NCBI RefSeq assembly: GCF_002895925.1
Contig: NZ_NWUO01000021.1
Span: forward strand, 1 to 40,827
Origin: Mixta theicola
GTDB taxonomy: Bacteria > Pseudomonadota > Gammaproteobacteria > Enterobacterales > Enterobacteriaceae
Reading direction: 5' to 3'
Length of the DNA stretch: 40,827 bases
The translations under genes were made by a program, and so were the position numbers. This document shows, in pieces, positions 40,294-40,827 of this stretch. The notes beneath the pieces were generated by a model. That model saw nothing but the letters and a program-made list of their open reading frames with translations, ran no database searches and was not told where the DNA came from. Each line of letters starts with the position of its first letter. Position 1 is the first letter of the stretch.

Positions 40294-40459
40294 ATAAAAT
40301 CCTTGTAATATTAAATGATTTAAAATACCCAAGTGTGAAAAAATTAATTACTCACAATTGAGAATTATCAGCTTGAGAAAAGCAAAGTACGACAGAAAAA
40401 TATTAAGAAGTTAAAATACCTGATGATTCAATTTTCGACAAGTAAATGAGCGGCTTATA

Positions 40460-40827
40460 TGGGAAGCAGCCCTACGTCTCAGTCTAACCGGTAGGGCAAC
40501 GAACTCCACAGCGACCAATGTGGGAAACAGCCCTACTTTACTGACCGACCTGCGGCACAGCGGGCGCGCCGCTGCCCGGTGTGGGAAACAGCCCTACTTT
40601 AGTGGCCGTCGGGCGCTGCAGCGGGTGCGCCGGTGCCTAGTATGGGAAACACCCCTACTTTAATGGCCGCCGGGCGCTGCAACGGACGCGCCGGTGCCCG
40701 GTATGGGAAACAGCCCTACTTTAATGGCCGCCGGGCGCTGCAGCGGTGCGCCGGTGCCTGGTATGGGAAACAGCCCTACTTTGCGGGCCGCCGGACGCCA
40801 CACGTGGGCTGCGCCGGTGCCTGGTAT
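40460..40827. repeat. Tandem array of about 61-bp repeats (runs off the window)
   Basis: Six units begin with TGGGAA(A/G)CA(G/C)CCCTAC near 40460, 40521, 40582, 40643, 40704 and 40764 (spacing 61, 61, 61, 61, 60), and the next is about to start at the window end. The first part of the unit is AT/GC-mixed and nearly invariant; the second is GC-rich (CGGGCGCTGCAGCGG, then TGCGCCGG) and can form a bulged hairpin. Both halves are conserved, so this is not a CRISPR array. No gene overlaps it. Confidence 0.9.

Noticed and set aside
40460..40827. CRISPR array reading of the regular repeats
   Set aside because: The period is about 61 bp as in CRISPR, but the intervening segments are near-identical between units and no cas gene is present.

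Overview
The window looks like part of a large conjugative element (integrative conjugative element, island or island-derived plasmid) from an Enterobacterales host. The genus cannot be fixed from this sequence; a Pantoea/Erwinia/Enterobacter-like host is plausible. The main evidence is a transfer/replication gene set of the SPI-7/PAPI-1 (PFGI-1-like) class, a Rob-like regulator, an AcrAB-class pump and an IS1 end of enterobacterial type. Almost all genes lie on the minus strand.

Layout. (1) 1-242: right end of an IS1 copy. (2) 584-7369: a minus-strand multidrug-efflux block (periplasmic adaptor, RND pump, tandem universal stress protein, TetR regulator, Rob-like AraC regulator), with a second, divergent TetR gene at 7701-8294. 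No outer-membrane channel gene is present. (3) 8585-15277: a tightly overlapping conjugation operon (PilL-like lipoprotein, TIGR03759-like, transglycosylase, TIGR03765-like, Mrr-like nuclease, TraD coupling protein, TIGR03747-like membrane protein). It stops at a terminator, without the VirB4/TraG mating-pore genes. (4) 15407-25984: a small DUF2442/DUF4160 pair, then island replication and maintenance genes (DUF3577/STY4534-like, topoisomerase III, lipoprotein, TIGR03761-like, STY4528-like replication protein, ParE-like small protein, STY4526-like, ParB-like, DnaB). (5) 26314-27727: the only plus-strand operon of the accessory half: an XRE/S24-like repressor, a stand-alone protein resembling a LuxR autoinducer-binding domain without a DNA-binding domain, and a hotdog thioesterase. 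(6) 27760-37400: a leading-region-like block: a MobH-like protein that has lost its catalytic motifs, a UvrD-type helicase, a methyltransferase-like protein, a DUF1281-like protein, an ArdC-like antirestriction protein and several small unknown proteins including a tandem paralogous pair. (7) 37707-38602: a tyrosine recombinase broken by a frameshift, a repeat-rich intergenic region, an HNH-type protein (39526-40293), and a 61-bp tandem repeat array running off the window.

The most unusual signals are non-coding. At least nine intergenic hairpins fold as H-type pseudoknots, several of them as intrinsic terminators with U-tracts, just upstream of start codons in the antirestriction block and of the DUF3577 gene. 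Wobble pairs show that the minus strand is the structured one. Three copies of a structured element of about 180 nt (16850, 37477, 39269), all in the same orientation, carry compensatory changes; two of them sit directly before a pseudoknot-led gene. The STY4528-like gene contains three 15-bp palindromes at 44-45 bp spacing that are conserved in different reading frames, which suggests an in-gene origin. The best candidate for an undescribed protein system is the repressor / autoinducer-domain / thioesterase operon that diverges from the replication genes.
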